A DNA stretch of 51,889 bases from Anaerolineales bacterium (GTDB lineage: Bacteria; Chloroflexota; Anaerolineae; Anaerolineales; UBA11579). A program made the translations under genes and the position numbers. The notes under the pieces are model-generated. The model ran no database searches, was not told where the DNA came from, and worked only from the letters and a program-made list of their open reading frames with translations. Numbering within the stretch: position 1 is the stretch's first letter; every line of letters starts with the position of its first letter. Below, piece by piece: positions 16,171-24,887 of the stretch. The stretch spans positions 1 through 51,889 of the forward strand of contig JAGVCA010000016.1 in assembly GCA_020059485.1 (NCBI GenBank), read 5' to 3'.

Positions 16171-16776
16171 ATGCAGGAAACTGCCCTCCAACCGATGATC
16201 GAGTTCCGGCCGCCCAGCCCGTTCTGGCAGAATTTCGGTACCTTTCTGGCGCGGGCGATGGGCTGGCGGATCCTGAACAACCTGCCAGACGACCCCAAGA
16301 TGGTGCTGCTGTTCTTTCCGCACACCAGCAATATGGATGTGCTGGTAGCAATCCCGGCGGCATTTGCGCTGGGGCTGAAACCGAACTGGCTGGTCAAGGA
16401 CGATATCTACAAGGGGATCATGCGGCCGCTGCTGGACCGGGTGGGGGCGATCCCGATCAACCGGCACCGGAGCGAGAACAAGGTCGGCCGGATCGTGGAG
16501 GCGGTGCAGTCCGCCGAACGGGTAATGCTGGCACTCTCGCCGGAAGGGACTCGCCAGCGGACCGAGTACTGGCGCTCCGGCTTTTACCATATCGCCCTCC
16601 AGGCGCAGATCCCGATCCACTTTTCCTATATCGATTACCCCAGCAAGACGATCGGCGGCGAGCCGGGTTTTATCCCCAGCGGGGAGATCGAGGCGGACCT
16701 GGACCGCATCCGAGCCTTTTACCAGGACAAACGCGGCAGGCATCCGGAGCGGGTCGGGCCGATCAGGTTTAGATAG
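16171..16776 (+). CDS. 1-acylglycerol-3-phosphate acyltransferase-like (PlsC superfamily)
   Basis: A 201-residue glycerolipid acyltransferase-superfamily protein. It has the HX4D motif in FFPHTSNMD, the substrate-binding block INRHRSENKVG and PEGTR in LALSPEGTRQR. The short length and weak hydrophobicity resemble soluble YihG/PlsC-like proteins rather than full PlsC. The ATG at 16171 has AAGGAG seven bases upstream; an upstream ATG at 16096 lacks both a ribosome site and homology. It fits with the nearby desaturase as lipid metabolism. The stop coincides with a short ATCAGTCGTCAG-type repeat. Confidence 0.82.
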   Translation: MQETALQPMIEFRPPSPFWQNFGTFLARAMGWRILNNLPDDPKMVLLFFPHTSNMDVLVAIPAAFALGLKPNWLVKDDIYKGIMRPLLDRVGAIPINRHRSENKVGRIVEAVQSAERVMLALSPEGTRQRTEYWRSGFYHIALQAQIPIHFSYIDYPSKTIGGEPGFIPSGEIEADLDRIRAFYQDKRGRHPERVGPIRFR

Positions 16777-16835
16777 TCATCAGTCGTCAGCCGCCAGGGG
16801 GACCAAAGCGAGCTGAAATCATGTAAAATTCAGCC

Positions 16836-17666
16836 ATGAATCTGAAGAACATCCATCCATTTGAAAGCCGGCAGGTGCCGCGGCGCAACGTCGATATCTG
16901 GCTGCCGCCAGATTACGAAGCACACCCGGAGAAACGTTATCCGGTGCTGTACATGCACGATGGGCAGAACCTGTTCAACCCAGCGCTGTCCTTTTCCGGG
17001 GTGGATTGGGGTATCGACCCGGCGCTGCGGAAGTTGATGGCCGAACCCGGGTTCCGCGTGCCGATCGTGGTCGGGATCTGGAATACCTCCAACCGCCTGG
17101 GAGAGTATATGCCGGAAGCACCGTGGGCCGCCCCCGAACACCGGGCTAGGCTGGAGGCTTTCCTGACTAAATTTCGCGGCGAATTCGTGTTCGAGATGGG
17201 CGGGGATGCTTATCTGGCCTTCCTCGTGGAGGAACTGAAACCATGGGTTGATGCCGGGTTCCGCACCCTGGCCGGGCAGGCGGATACCAACATCGCCGGT
17301 TCGAGCATGGGCGGGCTGATCTCGCTGTATGCGGTCTGCCGGTATCCGGCGGTGTTCTGCGGCGCGGGATGCGTCTCGACCGCCTGGCACTTCGATCAGC
17401 AAGCGATGCTGCCCTGGTTCAGGGATCATCTGCCGAGGCCGGAGTCCCACCGGCTGTATTTCGATATGGGCGGCAAGGAAAATGTGTGGCCGAAGGCCAA
17501 CCGCACCCTGCTGCGGCGACAAGCGGAAATGGACGACTACGCCCGGGCGCGCGGCTATCGTGACGATCAAAACCTGCTGACGCGGGTGTTCCAGAAGGCC
17601 AAACACCACGAGTCTGCCTGGCGCGAGCGGGTGGATGAGATGATCGAGTTTTTGGTGGGTCAGTGA
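16836..17666 (+). CDS. Putative esterase (esterase D / Fes-like alpha/beta hydrolase)
   Basis: A 276-residue alpha/beta hydrolase of the putative-esterase family. VLYMHDGQNLFNP is the hallmark N-terminal block. NIAGSSMGGLISLYA contains the nucleophile (G-S-S-M-G-G). The acid is expected in YFDMGGKENVW and the His near the C-terminus in AKHHESAW. No signal peptide, so it is cytoplasmic. The short upstream space contains no clear promoter. Confidence 0.88.
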   Translation: MNLKNIHPFESRQVPRRNVDIWLPPDYEAHPEKRYPVLYMHDGQNLFNPALSFSGVDWGIDPALRKLMAEPGFRVPIVVGIWNTSNRLGEYMPEAPWAAPEHRARLEAFLTKFRGEFVFEMGGDAYLAFLVEELKPWVDAGFRTLAGQADTNIAGSSMGGLISLYAVCRYPAVFCGAGCVSTAWHFDQQAMLPWFRDHLPRPESHRLYFDMGGKENVWPKANRTLLRRQAEMDDYARARGYRDDQNLLTRVFQKAKHHESAWRERVDEMIEFLVGQ

Positions 17667-17808
17667 CTATTTCAATATTTTCGGGTTATACTTAGGTAGA
17701 ATATTGCGTTTTCTTCCCATTTATAGATTATCCAAGTCAATCCGTTCACGCGAAATGCGACTCTGGTTTCGCGCTCATTAACAGTTTCATGCAGAAAGGC
17801 AGGTTTCA

Positions 17809-18828
17809 ATGGAAACGAATTCGATGCAAAAAGCGTGGCGATCGATCGTCACCAAATATCAGCAGCCTGACACGCGCCGAAGCATCTGGCAGTTGGTCAA
17901 CTCGTTAGGACTGTATATCATTGCCTGGGTGCTGATGATCCTCAGTCTGGAAATCTCTTACTGGCTCACCCTCGCCCTGTCGGTCTTTGCCGCTGGGATG
18001 GCGGTCCGGCTGTTCATCATCTTCCATGATTGCGGACACGGCTCGTTCTTCCGGTCGTCCAAAGCCAATCACGTGGTCGGGACGATCACCGGAATTCTGG
18101 TGTTTACGCCATATTTCCTGTGGCGGCAGAGCCATGCCATCCACCACGCCACCGCCGGCAATCTGGACAAACGCGGCGTCGGGGACGTCTGGACAATGAC
18201 CGTCGAGGAATATCTGGCCGCCTCCAAGCTGAAACGCTTTGTGTACCGGGGCTACCGCAACCCGCTCCTGATGTTCATCATCGGACCCGTGGTCATGTTC
18301 GTCATCTCCCAGCGGATTCCCACCCGGAAGTACAAACGCCGGGAACAGAACAGTGTGCACTGGGCCAACCTGGGGATCGCAGTGATTGCGACAGCCATGA
18401 GCCTGCTGATCGGTTTTAAGAGCTATGTGATGATCCAACTGCCGGTGATCTGGATAGCGGCCTCAGTCGGTGTCTGGCTATTCTACGTTCAGCACCAGTA
18501 TGAAGGTGTATATTGGGAGCGAGGCGGGGAATGGGATTTCTCCAAGGCTGGCCTGGAAGGCAGTTCATTCTACAAACTGCCTGTCCTGCTGCAATGGTTC
18601 TCCGGCAATATCGGGTTCCACCATATCCATCACCTCAGCCCGCGGATCCCCAACTATAAGCTGGAAGAATGCCACAAGGAGAACCCGCTGTTCCAGATCG
18701 AGCCGGTCGATTTACGCACAAGCCTGAAGTCGATCCATTTCCGGTTGTGGGATGAAGCCTCCGGACAACTGGTATCTTTCCGGTTTTTGAAAAATCTGAA
18801 AAACAAGCAAATCACGGTTGGGGGTTAA
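17809..18828 (+). CDS. Membrane fatty acid desaturase
   Basis: A 339-residue integral-membrane di-iron desaturase of the omega-6/DesA-like class. The three His boxes are present: HDCGHGSFF, HAIHHA (with the preceding WRQSHAIHH) and GFHHIHHLSP. Hydrophobic segments flank box 1 and lie at about 150-175 and 200-230. It probably introduces double bonds into membrane acyl chains and so adjusts fluidity. It has its own terminator. An upstream AT-rich stretch (17667-17808) likely holds the promoter, but no clear hexamers were found. Confidence 0.92.
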   Translation: METNSMQKAWRSIVTKYQQPDTRRSIWQLVNSLGLYIIAWVLMILSLEISYWLTLALSVFAAGMAVRLFIIFHDCGHGSFFRSSKANHVVGTITGILVFTPYFLWRQSHAIHHATAGNLDKRGVGDVWTMTVEEYLAASKLKRFVYRGYRNPLLMFIIGPVVMFVISQRIPTRKYKRREQNSVHWANLGIAVIATAMSLLIGFKSYVMIQLPVIWIAASVGVWLFYVQHQYEGVYWERGGEWDFSKAGLEGSSFYKLPVLLQWFSGNIGFHHIHHLSPRIPNYKLEECHKENPLFQIEPVDLRTSLKSIHFRLWDEASGQLVSFRFLKNLKNKQITVGG

Positions 18829-18860
18829 TCTCCCCGCAAAACAGACAGCGCCACAACAGT

Positions 18861-18890
18861 AAAGACCCGATATTGCTATCGGGTCTTTCT
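18861..18890 (+). terminator. Intrinsic terminator after the desaturase
   Basis: AAAGACCCGATA (18861-18872) pairs perfectly with TATCGGGTCTTT (18877-18888) around a TTGC loop: a 12-bp stem followed by T-rich sequence. Confidence 0.88.
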
Positions 18891-18944
18891 GATTTCCTTC
18901 GGGCCAGCAGTGCTTCTTGTTGTAGTACTTTGCGCTTTGACGTT

Positions 18945-18953
18945 TGCTACAAT
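18945..18953 (+). promoter_or_regulatory. Candidate extended -10 promoter for the structured leader
   Basis: TGC (18945-18947) followed by TACAAT (18948-18953). The predicted start is near 18960, which would place the three hairpins and the 22-codon ORF on one transcript of about 240 nt. No clear -35 is visible. Confidence 0.45.
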
Positions 18954-19004
18954 GTTCTGAAGTGTAGGGCGATGTCTGGCACTGCCTCAATGTATTCGGT
19001 TGTG

Positions 19005-19107
19005 CTGAAGGAAATCTCCTTCAGTCACAGGGAAACCCTGCCTTCACTCAGGGTTTCTCTGCGATGGCGGCTCCGAGGAGGAATACTTAAGGAGAAGAAG
19101 CCGCCAT
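19005..19107 (+). ncRNA. Three-hairpin leader upstream of a 22-codon ORF
   Basis: Hairpin 1: CTGAAGGA (19005-19012) with TCCTTCAG (19017-19024), loop AATC. Hairpin 2: 13-bp stem 19028-19040 with 19049-19061, one G-T wobble, 8-nt loop. Hairpin 3: ATGGCGGCT (19064-19072) with AGCCGCCAT (19099-19107). The 26-nt interior of hairpin 3 contains two SD-like purine tracts (GAGGAGG and AAGGAG). A third, strong SD follows outside the stem. Consecutive perfect stems ending just before a ribosome site look like a regulatory leader. No known riboswitch class was recognised. Confidence 0.5.
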
Positions 19108-19124
19108 TTGCAAAGGAGGAGAAA

Positions 19125-19193
19125 ATGAAATGGATGGTGACAGTATTCTATCGGTTTGTACCAAATGTAACATTAGACAAGTGTAGGAAATAA
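19125..19193 (+). CDS. 22-residue peptide with very strong ribosome-binding site
   Basis: ATG at 19125, stop TAA at 19191-19193. AAAGGAGGA at 19112-19120 lies four bases upstream of the ATG and is among the best SD sequences in the window. The peptide begins MKWMVTVFYRF and ends VTLDKCRK; it is hydrophobic/aromatic at the start and basic at the end. Codon use is AT-richer than in the neighbours (TAT, TTT, GTA, ACA, TTA, AGG), which suggests transfer. It ends 11 bp before the convergent NACHT gene's stop, with no terminator in between. Function unknown; a leader peptide or small toxin-like peptide are possibilities. Confidence 0.5.
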   Translation: MKWMVTVFYRFVPNVTLDKCRK

Positions 19194-19204
19194 TTGAGAT
19201 CGGC

Positions 19205-21889
19205 CTATCCTTGGAGCGCCACCTGGTTGGCGTCCAGATGCCAGAGCGTGTGGTAGGCGGCCTCTCGCAGTTCGCCTTCTCCCCCGCGCATCAGCTCGAC
19301 CAGCGGTTCCAATACCGGGCGGGCTTCCTCCGGTTTCAGGCGATAAACATACATCGCCGCCAGACGGGCCTCCTCACTGCCTTCCCGCAGGGCAGCAGCC
19401 AGCATATCCCAGGAAGCCTGACCGGGAGATAGTCCCATTCCCTTTTCCGAGGCATAGCGCAGCAGCCAGCCAGTTTCGTGCAGGGGCGGTAATTTGCCCG
19501 GGATGGCGATCTCGTCCAGCTTCAGGTCCTCGTTGATCTGGATAGCGGCATTGCGCACCACCCACTGGTCGTCGGCTGTTTGCAGCTGGAGCAATATCTC
19601 GCGGGCCCAGTCCTCCCGGACGGATGCCAGGCCATAAACCACTGCCCGGCGCACAGCCACATCCTTGACGGTGGCGCCATCCCTGAGCACCGGGTGTCCC
19701 TCATCGGGGTGCAGCGCCAGCGCTTCCGCCGCGGCCCGGCGGACTTCGTCGCTGGCATCCACTAATGCCTGGGTCAACGCTTCGAGGGCGCGCTGTGAGC
19801 CGTAGGTCGCCAGCGCCAGGCAGGCAGCCTGGTTGACATAGGCGGCCGGTTGATACAGCATGTAAGTCAGATCCTCGAGAGCCGCGGGGTCACGGGTCAG
19901 GCCGCAGCCGAGCGCACCGAGCCAGCGGACCGAGTGCTGGGGAGAGTGGAGCAGCTGACGCAGTAGCTTGTTGACGCCGCCAACGCCAGAAAAGACCAAA
20001 TTAACGAGCAAACGCGCCCGCAGCCCAATCGGAAGGGCATCGTCCTGGATGCTGGCTGCCAATGAGCGCATAAAATTAGTGCGCCAGGCCGGAGCACCGG
20101 CAACATGGCGGAGCCAGGTGCTGGCCTCGACCAGTTCTGGCTGCAAGGGGTGGCCGTGGGACTTCTCAAGGGCGCGTGCCAATGAACCTGTCATATCGAC
20201 CTGGTAATGCGGCAGGAAACGCAGCGCCAGCTGACGCCCGGTCCAGGCGGGCTGCCCATCGATGGTCTGGAGGCTTTCGGTTGTCGTCAGACCGGCCCCG
20301 GCCAGATACCCGGCGAGGAGTGGGTGACTGAACCCGATCAGCCCGTTGGGATGCTCGACCAGCAGGCCGGCTTCGATCAGCCGGGGCAGCAGCGACCGCC
20401 CGCTGGGTTTACTGGCAGCCTCCTGCTCGGCAGGGGTTCCAGCCGCCAGCGTCTCGATCTGACCACTTTCCGGATCGATCTCCAGATCTTCCAGTTCTTC
20501 CAGCAGCGAATCAAGGTCATCGTCATCCAGTGGTCCGCCCGTGGCGGATGGTGGTGAGGCCGCAGCCGATGTGGTGCTGACTTCAGCCAGCAGCGCTTCG
20601 ACCTCCTCGAGGGCTTCATCCAGCGCCAGTTCGTCTTGCTCAGCTTCCTCTGCCGGGATTTCCTCAAATGTGGCGATGTATCCGGTGGCATTACGCCGTT
20701 TGAGGAAGGGCGTGGCGTTCAGCGCGCTTTGGGCGGCCAGATTCTCCAGCGCCGGACGGGCATTGCGGATGCCGGCGGACATCCGCTCGAGGTAAGCATC
20801 GATGGCGGCGACCTCGGTCGGGCCGCGGCTGTCACCGGCGTAGGCCGCCCAGGTCTTCAGGGTCAGGTCAAAGGGGGAGGAAAAGGCCGTGTCGGCACTC
20901 AGCCAGGCATTCAGGATCACGGGATCAAAGACCTGATCCAGTTCGGAAGCCCAGGGCTGGTCGGCGGCAATCGACTGCCAGAGTGCGCCCCAGTTGCGGA
21001 TAAAGTGCTGTTTCTGGTCCGGGGTCCAGCCTGCGATGGCAAACGGGAACAACCGCAGCGGGGTCTGGGCAGAGAGGTCGTTCGGGCTGGTGGAGACGAT
21101 GTAGCGGTTGCCGGGGAAGGCTTGCTGCAACTTTTGCAGGAATGCGACCACCCCGGCACGCGCCTCGGGCAGCAGTTCGTCCAGACCATCCACCAGGACC
21201 AGGGCAAGCTGCTTCTCCAAGACTGACTGAATAAATTCCTCCAGCGAGGCTTCCAGCAGGATGCTGACGCGGCTCGCGAAAGCGTGATAAATGACCTGAG
21301 CCGGGCGGTCGCGTTTGGCGAGGTCCAGCCCGCCGGCGTGCAGATAGAACGGCACCAGATCGGCCAGGTCGCCGGCTTGTGGGTCGCGCAGGGCAACATT
21401 GCCGGCGAGAGAGGACATGGCAAAGGTCCGGCCGCTGCCAGCCGGGCCAAACAGCAGCAAATTGGCGCCGCGCGACATGGCCTGCTGGATGGTGAGTGTC
21501 TTGATCTGGAACAGGCCGCCGACCTCCGGGAGATCCGGGAGATAGGGGACGGCCATATCGGTGATCGTTTCGGGCGGGAGGGCTTCTCCAGGCAGGACGG
21601 GGGGCGGCGGCGCGGTCAGTCGCGGCGGGATGGCGACTTGGGCCATGCTGAACAGGGGATCGGCCAGGTGGTTGGTGGCGTACAGGTGATAGGCTTCCAG
21701 GCGGAAGCGGGACTCGACCGAGCCGGTGAACCCCTTGCGCAGGTTGGTGAAACGCGCCCGCAGCGAGCCGAATACCCGGCGCAGGGCCGGCTGGAAGCGC
21801 TGCAGCAGCCAAAAGAGCAGCATCCCGGCGGCCAGACCGAGCAAAAACGAAGCCCACTGGAACTGGAAGCGGGCGAGGAGGTTAGCCAT
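19205..21889 (-). CDS. Membrane-anchored NACHT-type NTPase with HEAT-like repeats
   Basis: An 894-residue STAND-like protein. An N-terminal hydrophobic helix (about 14-30, FLLGLAAGMLLFWLL) should anchor it to the membrane. The NTPase has Walker A GPAGSGRT (148-155) and Walker B ALVLVDGLDEL (229-239, D-x-x-D-E as in NACHT). An acidic, partly repetitive linker (EEAEQDELALDEALEEVEAL and following) separates it from a winged-helix-like region and C-terminal HEAT-type repeats (about 690-890; ALEDLTYMLYQPAAYVNQAA, ALTQALVDASDEVRRAAAEA, DGATVKDVAVRRAVVYGLAS). The start codon overlaps the stop of the upstream zinc-ribbon gene by 8 bp. A sensor/scaffold role is inferred; membership of a defence system is not shown. 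Confidence 0.82.
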   Translation of the reverse strand: MANLLARFQFQWASFLLGLAAGMLLFWLLQRFQPALRRVFGSLRARFTNLRKGFTGSVESRFRLEAYHLYATNHLADPLFSMAQVAIPPRLTAPPPPVLPGEALPPETITDMAVPYLPDLPEVGGLFQIKTLTIQQAMSRGANLLLFGPAGSGRTFAMSSLAGNVALRDPQAGDLADLVPFYLHAGGLDLAKRDRPAQVIYHAFASRVSILLEASLEEFIQSVLEKQLALVLVDGLDELLPEARAGVVAFLQKLQQAFPGNRYIVSTSPNDLSAQTPLRLFPFAIAGWTPDQKQHFIRNWGALWQSIAADQPWASELDQVFDPVILNAWLSADTAFSSPFDLTLKTWAAYAGDSRGPTEVAAIDAYLERMSAGIRNARPALENLAAQSALNATPFLKRRNATGYIATFEEIPAEEAEQDELALDEALEEVEALLAEVSTTSAAASPPSATGGPLDDDDLDSLLEELEDLEIDPESGQIETLAAGTPAEQEAASKPSGRSLLPRLIEAGLLVEHPNGLIGFSHPLLAGYLAGAGLTTTESLQTIDGQPAWTGRQLALRFLPHYQVDMTGSLARALEKSHGHPLQPELVEASTWLRHVAGAPAWRTNFMRSLAASIQDDALPIGLRARLLVNLVFSGVGGVNKLLRQLLHSPQHSVRWLGALGCGLTRDPAALEDLTYMLYQPAAYVNQAACLALATYGSQRALEALTQALVDASDEVRRAAAEALALHPDEGHPVLRDGATVKDVAVRRAVVYGLASVREDWAREILLQLQTADDQWVVRNAAIQINEDLKLDEIAIPGKLPPLHETGWLLRYASEKGMGLSPGQASWDMLAAALREGSEEARLAAMYVYRLKPEEARPVLEPLVELMRGGEGELREAAYHTLWHLDANQVALQG

Positions 21890-22577
21890 GCACGATCCTC
21901 CCGCAGACCACGCAGTTGGTGATCTTGCTGGGGGAGCGGGCGGCCTGGGCCTGGGCGGCGGTCAGTTCTGCGCCGCAGGCGGTGCAGGCGCCATCCTTGA
22001 CGGGGGCGACAGCCAGCCCGAGACGGGCCTTGCGCAGACGTTCGTACTCGGTGATCAGATCCGTTGTGATGCCGGCCGTGGCCGCCTCTCGCTGTTCCTC
22101 AAGGGCAGCCTGTTCGGTCATCAACTGCTGCTGTTCTTTGGAAAGATCGGTATTTTCAGCCGCGGCCTGAGATTTTGTGGACGCCAGGTTTTCCTGGGCA
22201 GCCTGGTCGGCGACCTCGGCTTCCTCTGAGGCGATCAGGGCCTCAAGCTGGCGTTCTTCCAGCGTTTCGAGGTGGCGGGCCAACGCGCCGGATTCCATCT
22301 GCAGTTCTTCCAGTTGTTTGGGGGATTTGCCGCCGCCATAGAGTGCCTGCTGGTTGCGGTCGATCTTGTCCTGCTGGGTCTGGACCTCCTGCTCGGCGCG
22401 CTTCAGGGCCAGCCGGGCGGCGGTCAGGGCGGCGGCGGCTTTCTCGGCGCGGGCGGCGGCCTTGCGGACGGCAGAATGATCGCTGAGGGCCGCGTCAATT
22501 TCTGTCAGCCGATGGCGGATGTTGTCCAGCTGGGTGTCAAGGGTTTGCAGGTTGGCTAGCAGGCGGACCTGGCTCAT
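21882..22577 (-). CDS. Coiled-coil zinc-ribbon protein
   Basis: A 231-residue protein. A long coiled coil (about 10-175: LLANLQTLDTQLDNIRHRL, then Ala/Glu/Gln-rich heptads) is followed by a C-terminal C4 zinc ribbon, CTACGAEL...NCVVCGRIVHG. This is the architecture of the 'zinc ribbon domain-containing' CT398/DUF164-like family found in many phyla, of unknown function. The start at 22577 (MSQVRLLANLQ) follows the family; the frame is open further upstream, but that part overlaps repeats. It is translationally coupled to the NACHT gene. Confidence 0.85.
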   Translation of the reverse strand: MSQVRLLANLQTLDTQLDNIRHRLTEIDAALSDHSAVRKAAARAEKAAAALTAARLALKRAEQEVQTQQDKIDRNQQALYGGGKSPKQLEELQMESGALARHLETLEERQLEALIASEEAEVADQAAQENLASTKSQAAAENTDLSKEQQQLMTEQAALEEQREAATAGITTDLITEYERLRKARLGLAVAPVKDGACTACGAELTAAQAQAARSPSKITNCVVCGRIVHG

Positions 22578-22674
22578 GATTAGATTATAGACTTGGATAG
22601 GGGAATCCGCAAGCGAGGGGAAGGTAAGGAGTGTGGGTATGCAGAGGCAACTGAGCACCTGGAACATCTGCAAC

Positions 22675-22885
22675 GAGGAATGAGTAACTGGTAACGAGGG
22701 AGACCGGGCACCTGTTGAATAGTCACCGAGGTAACTAAGAAGGGCGCACTCCCACGGTCTCGCTGCGCTCTCCACCTCACCCTGATTCAGGGGGGAGGCA
22801 GAGAAAGATTTTTCAGTGGTTCGAAAGTGGTTGCTAGACCTCTCTCCTCGGTGCCTCGTTACTCAGTTACTCGTTACTGATCGTC
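22675..22885. repeat. Intergenic repeat cluster
   Basis: The 365-bp space 22578-22942 has no ORF. It contains degenerate GAGTAACTGGTAACGAGG units (22678-22698) and their inverse, CTCGTTACTCAGTTACTCG (22856-22877). Between them is a CTCACCCTGATTCAGGGGGGAG palindrome (22778-22800) related to 28976-28998 and 29856-29879. A TATAAT at about 22889-22894 is the likely -10 for the following oxidoreductase. Confidence 0.65.
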
Positions 22886-22942
22886 TATTGTATAATCACT
22901 CTCGGCAGGAAAACATCGCATCAAGCACTAGAGGAGAATCAA

Positions 22943-24442
22943 ATGCCCCAGAAATCGATCATCATCATCGGGGCGGGGATTGCCGGACTGTCGGCGGGCT
23001 GCTATGCCCAGATGAACGGCTACCAGACCCGCATCTTCGAACTGCACGACCTGCCGGGGGGACTGTGCACCGCCTGGGTCCGCAAGGGCTATACCTTTGA
23101 CGGCTGCATTCACTATCTGTTCGGCTCGGGGGAGGGCCAGCCGTTCCACCAGATGTGGCGAGAACTGGGCGCAGTCCAGGGCCGGGAGATGATCAACCAC
23201 CAGGAATACCAGCAAGTCACTGACGGGGAGCACTCCCTGGTCGTATACCCGGATCCGGACCGGCTGGAAGCGCACATGTGTGCCCTCTCCCCCGCCGACG
23301 CCCCGCTGATCCGCTCGTTCGTTAAGGGGATACGGCAGTTTGCCCAATTCGATATGTCGGCCATGTATGAGACGCCAAAGGAATTCCTCGACGGACAGGG
23401 CTGGGCGCGCTTAGGAATGAAGATGCTGCCATTCGTGCCGGCGCTGGCGAAGTGGGGGCTGATGTCTTGCAAGGAGTTCGGCGATAAATTCAAGGACCCC
23501 TTTCTCCGCCGGGCGGTGCCGCAGATGTTCTCGTGGGAAGAAGCACCGGTCATGATGGGGATGATGCTGCTGGCCTATATGCACAGCGGCAATGCCAGTT
23601 TCCCGGCCGGCGCGTCGCTGGAATTTGCCCGGGCGATCGAACGCCGCTACCTGGACCTGGGCGGGGAAATCTACTACCAGGGACAGGTCGAGAAGATCCT
23701 GACCGAGAACGGACGGGCAACCGGTGTGCGGCTGTACAACGATGAGATCTACCACGCCGATGTAGTTATCTCCGCCGCTGACGGGCGCGGCACAATCTTC
23801 GATCTGCTGGGCGGTGAGTTCACCAACCGCAAGATCCGCAACCTGTATAACGGTCACATGCCCACCCACCAGATGATGCAGATCTCGCTGGGCGTGGACC
23901 GGGATATGTCCGCCCAGCCGCACTGGGTGACCTATCTGCTGGACGAGCCGATGCTGCTGGTGGGCCAGGAACGGCGGGAGATCGGTGTCAAGCACTACTG
24001 CTTCGATCCCTCGTTGGCCCCAGCGGGCAAATCGGTGGTCGAGATGATCGTGCGGACCAATTATGCCTATTGGCAACGGATCTACGGCCGGCGGTTGTAT
24101 GACACCGAACAGCGCCAGGTGACCGATATTCTGCTGGCACAGCTGGAACGCTGGTATCCGGGCATCAATGGGCAGATCGAGCACAAAGATGAGGCCACAC
24201 CGTTGAGTTACGAACGCTACACCGGCAACTGGCAGGGCTCGACGGTCGGCTGGCTGCTGACCCGGGAGACGCTACCGCTGATGATCCGCGGTATCCCGAA
24301 AACGCTGCCGGGTCTGGAAGGGCTGTACTTGGCCGGTCAGTGGGTGGAGCCGGGCGGGACGGTCACGCTGGCGGCGGCCTCCGGGAAGAACGCGGTGCAG
24401 ATGATTTGTGTGTGGGATGGGAAGCAGTTCGTAGTCGGATAG
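22943..24442 (+). CDS. FAD-dependent oxidoreductase, phytoene desaturase/CrtI-like
   Basis: A 499-residue flavoprotein of the carotenoid-desaturase/retinol-saturase-like NAD(P)/FAD superfamily. The N-terminal dinucleotide motif is IIIIGAGIAGLSAGCYAQ, followed by ELHDLPGGLCTAW. Substrate-domain segments include GASLEFARAIERRYLDLGGE. The C-terminal FAD motif is GLEGLYLAGQWVEPGGTVT. GAGGAGAA lies before the ATG. No other carotenoid gene is adjacent, so the substrate is open; similar lone genes are often annotated only as oxidoreductases. The stop codon lies inside a GTAGTCGG-type repeat. Confidence 0.85.
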   Translation: MPQKSIIIIGAGIAGLSAGCYAQMNGYQTRIFELHDLPGGLCTAWVRKGYTFDGCIHYLFGSGEGQPFHQMWRELGAVQGREMINHQEYQQVTDGEHSLVVYPDPDRLEAHMCALSPADAPLIRSFVKGIRQFAQFDMSAMYETPKEFLDGQGWARLGMKMLPFVPALAKWGLMSCKEFGDKFKDPFLRRAVPQMFSWEEAPVMMGMMLLAYMHSGNASFPAGASLEFARAIERRYLDLGGEIYYQGQVEKILTENGRATGVRLYNDEIYHADVVISAADGRGTIFDLLGGEFTNRKIRNLYNGHMPTHQMMQISLGVDRDMSAQPHWVTYLLDEPMLLVGQERREIGVKHYCFDPSLAPAGKSVVEMIVRTNYAYWQRIYGRRLYDTEQRQVTDILLAQLERWYPGINGQIEHKDEATPLSYERYTGNWQGSTVGWLLTRETLPLMIRGIPKTLPGLEGLYLAGQWVEPGGTVTLAAASGKNAVQMICVWDGKQFVVG

Positions 24443-24453
24443 TCGGGTAGTTG
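24431..24453. repeat. GTAGTCGG short-unit repeat overlapping a gene end
   Basis: GTAGTCGGATAGTCGGGTAG: inverted relative of the CCGACTACC-type repeats at 4246, 5671 and 27568. It supplies the last codons and the TAG of the oxidoreductase gene. The remaining space to 24665 has no recognisable gene. Confidence 0.7.
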
Positions 24454-24665
24454 AAAAGTCCCCGCCGGAGAATGAGTTCGCTTGAAGATACGACAAGTCC
24501 CCACCCGCGGCCGCGTCGCGGGAGAGGGCCATAACGAAAAGAGAGCCGCCAGTGGTCACCCACCCTGCAGCCCTCCTGGTGCTTACCGTTTCCCCCTCAG
24601 CAGTGGCAAGCAATCCCGGTTGTTACTCCCGTAGCAAATTGCAGGCCAGCGTGGCCGCGGCCGCC

Positions 24666-24887
24666 CTACTGACGCACCAGATTGTAGGCCAAGGTCGCTG
24701 CGGCCAGGACCTGAACGACGACCGCCAGGGCCTCGACCCGCTGGTGCAGCGCGCCCAGTTCGCGGCGGCGGTCGTCCCGCTCCTCGCGCAGGGCGATCAG
24801 GATCATCTGGTTGCTGACCCGCTCTGGCGGGCGGGCGTCCTCACGCTCCAGAAAGCGGGCGATGCGCTCGATGGTGTCGCCGTTCAT
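24666..24887 (-). CDS. Holin-like/XhlA-like small membrane protein
   Basis: A 73-residue protein: an amphipathic, highly charged N-terminal two-thirds (RFLEREDARPPERV, RREELRRR-like heptads) and one C-terminal hydrophobic helix (VEALAVVVQVLAAATLAYNLV). Coiled coil plus C-terminal membrane helix is the arrangement of XhlA-type proteins that accompany phage endolysins. The gene overlaps the endolysin stop (ATGA, 24884-24887), which makes a lysis cassette. Function is inferred from context. Confidence 0.6.
   Translation of the reverse strand: MNGDTIERIARFLEREDARPPERVSNQMILIALREERDDRRRELGALHQRVEALAVVVQVLAAATLAYNLVRQ

Noticed and set aside
18873-19124. 106-residue protein ending in the 22-codon ORF
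   Set aside because: The upstream part covers a terminator and perfect hairpins and has no ribosome site; only the last 22 codons have a strong SD.
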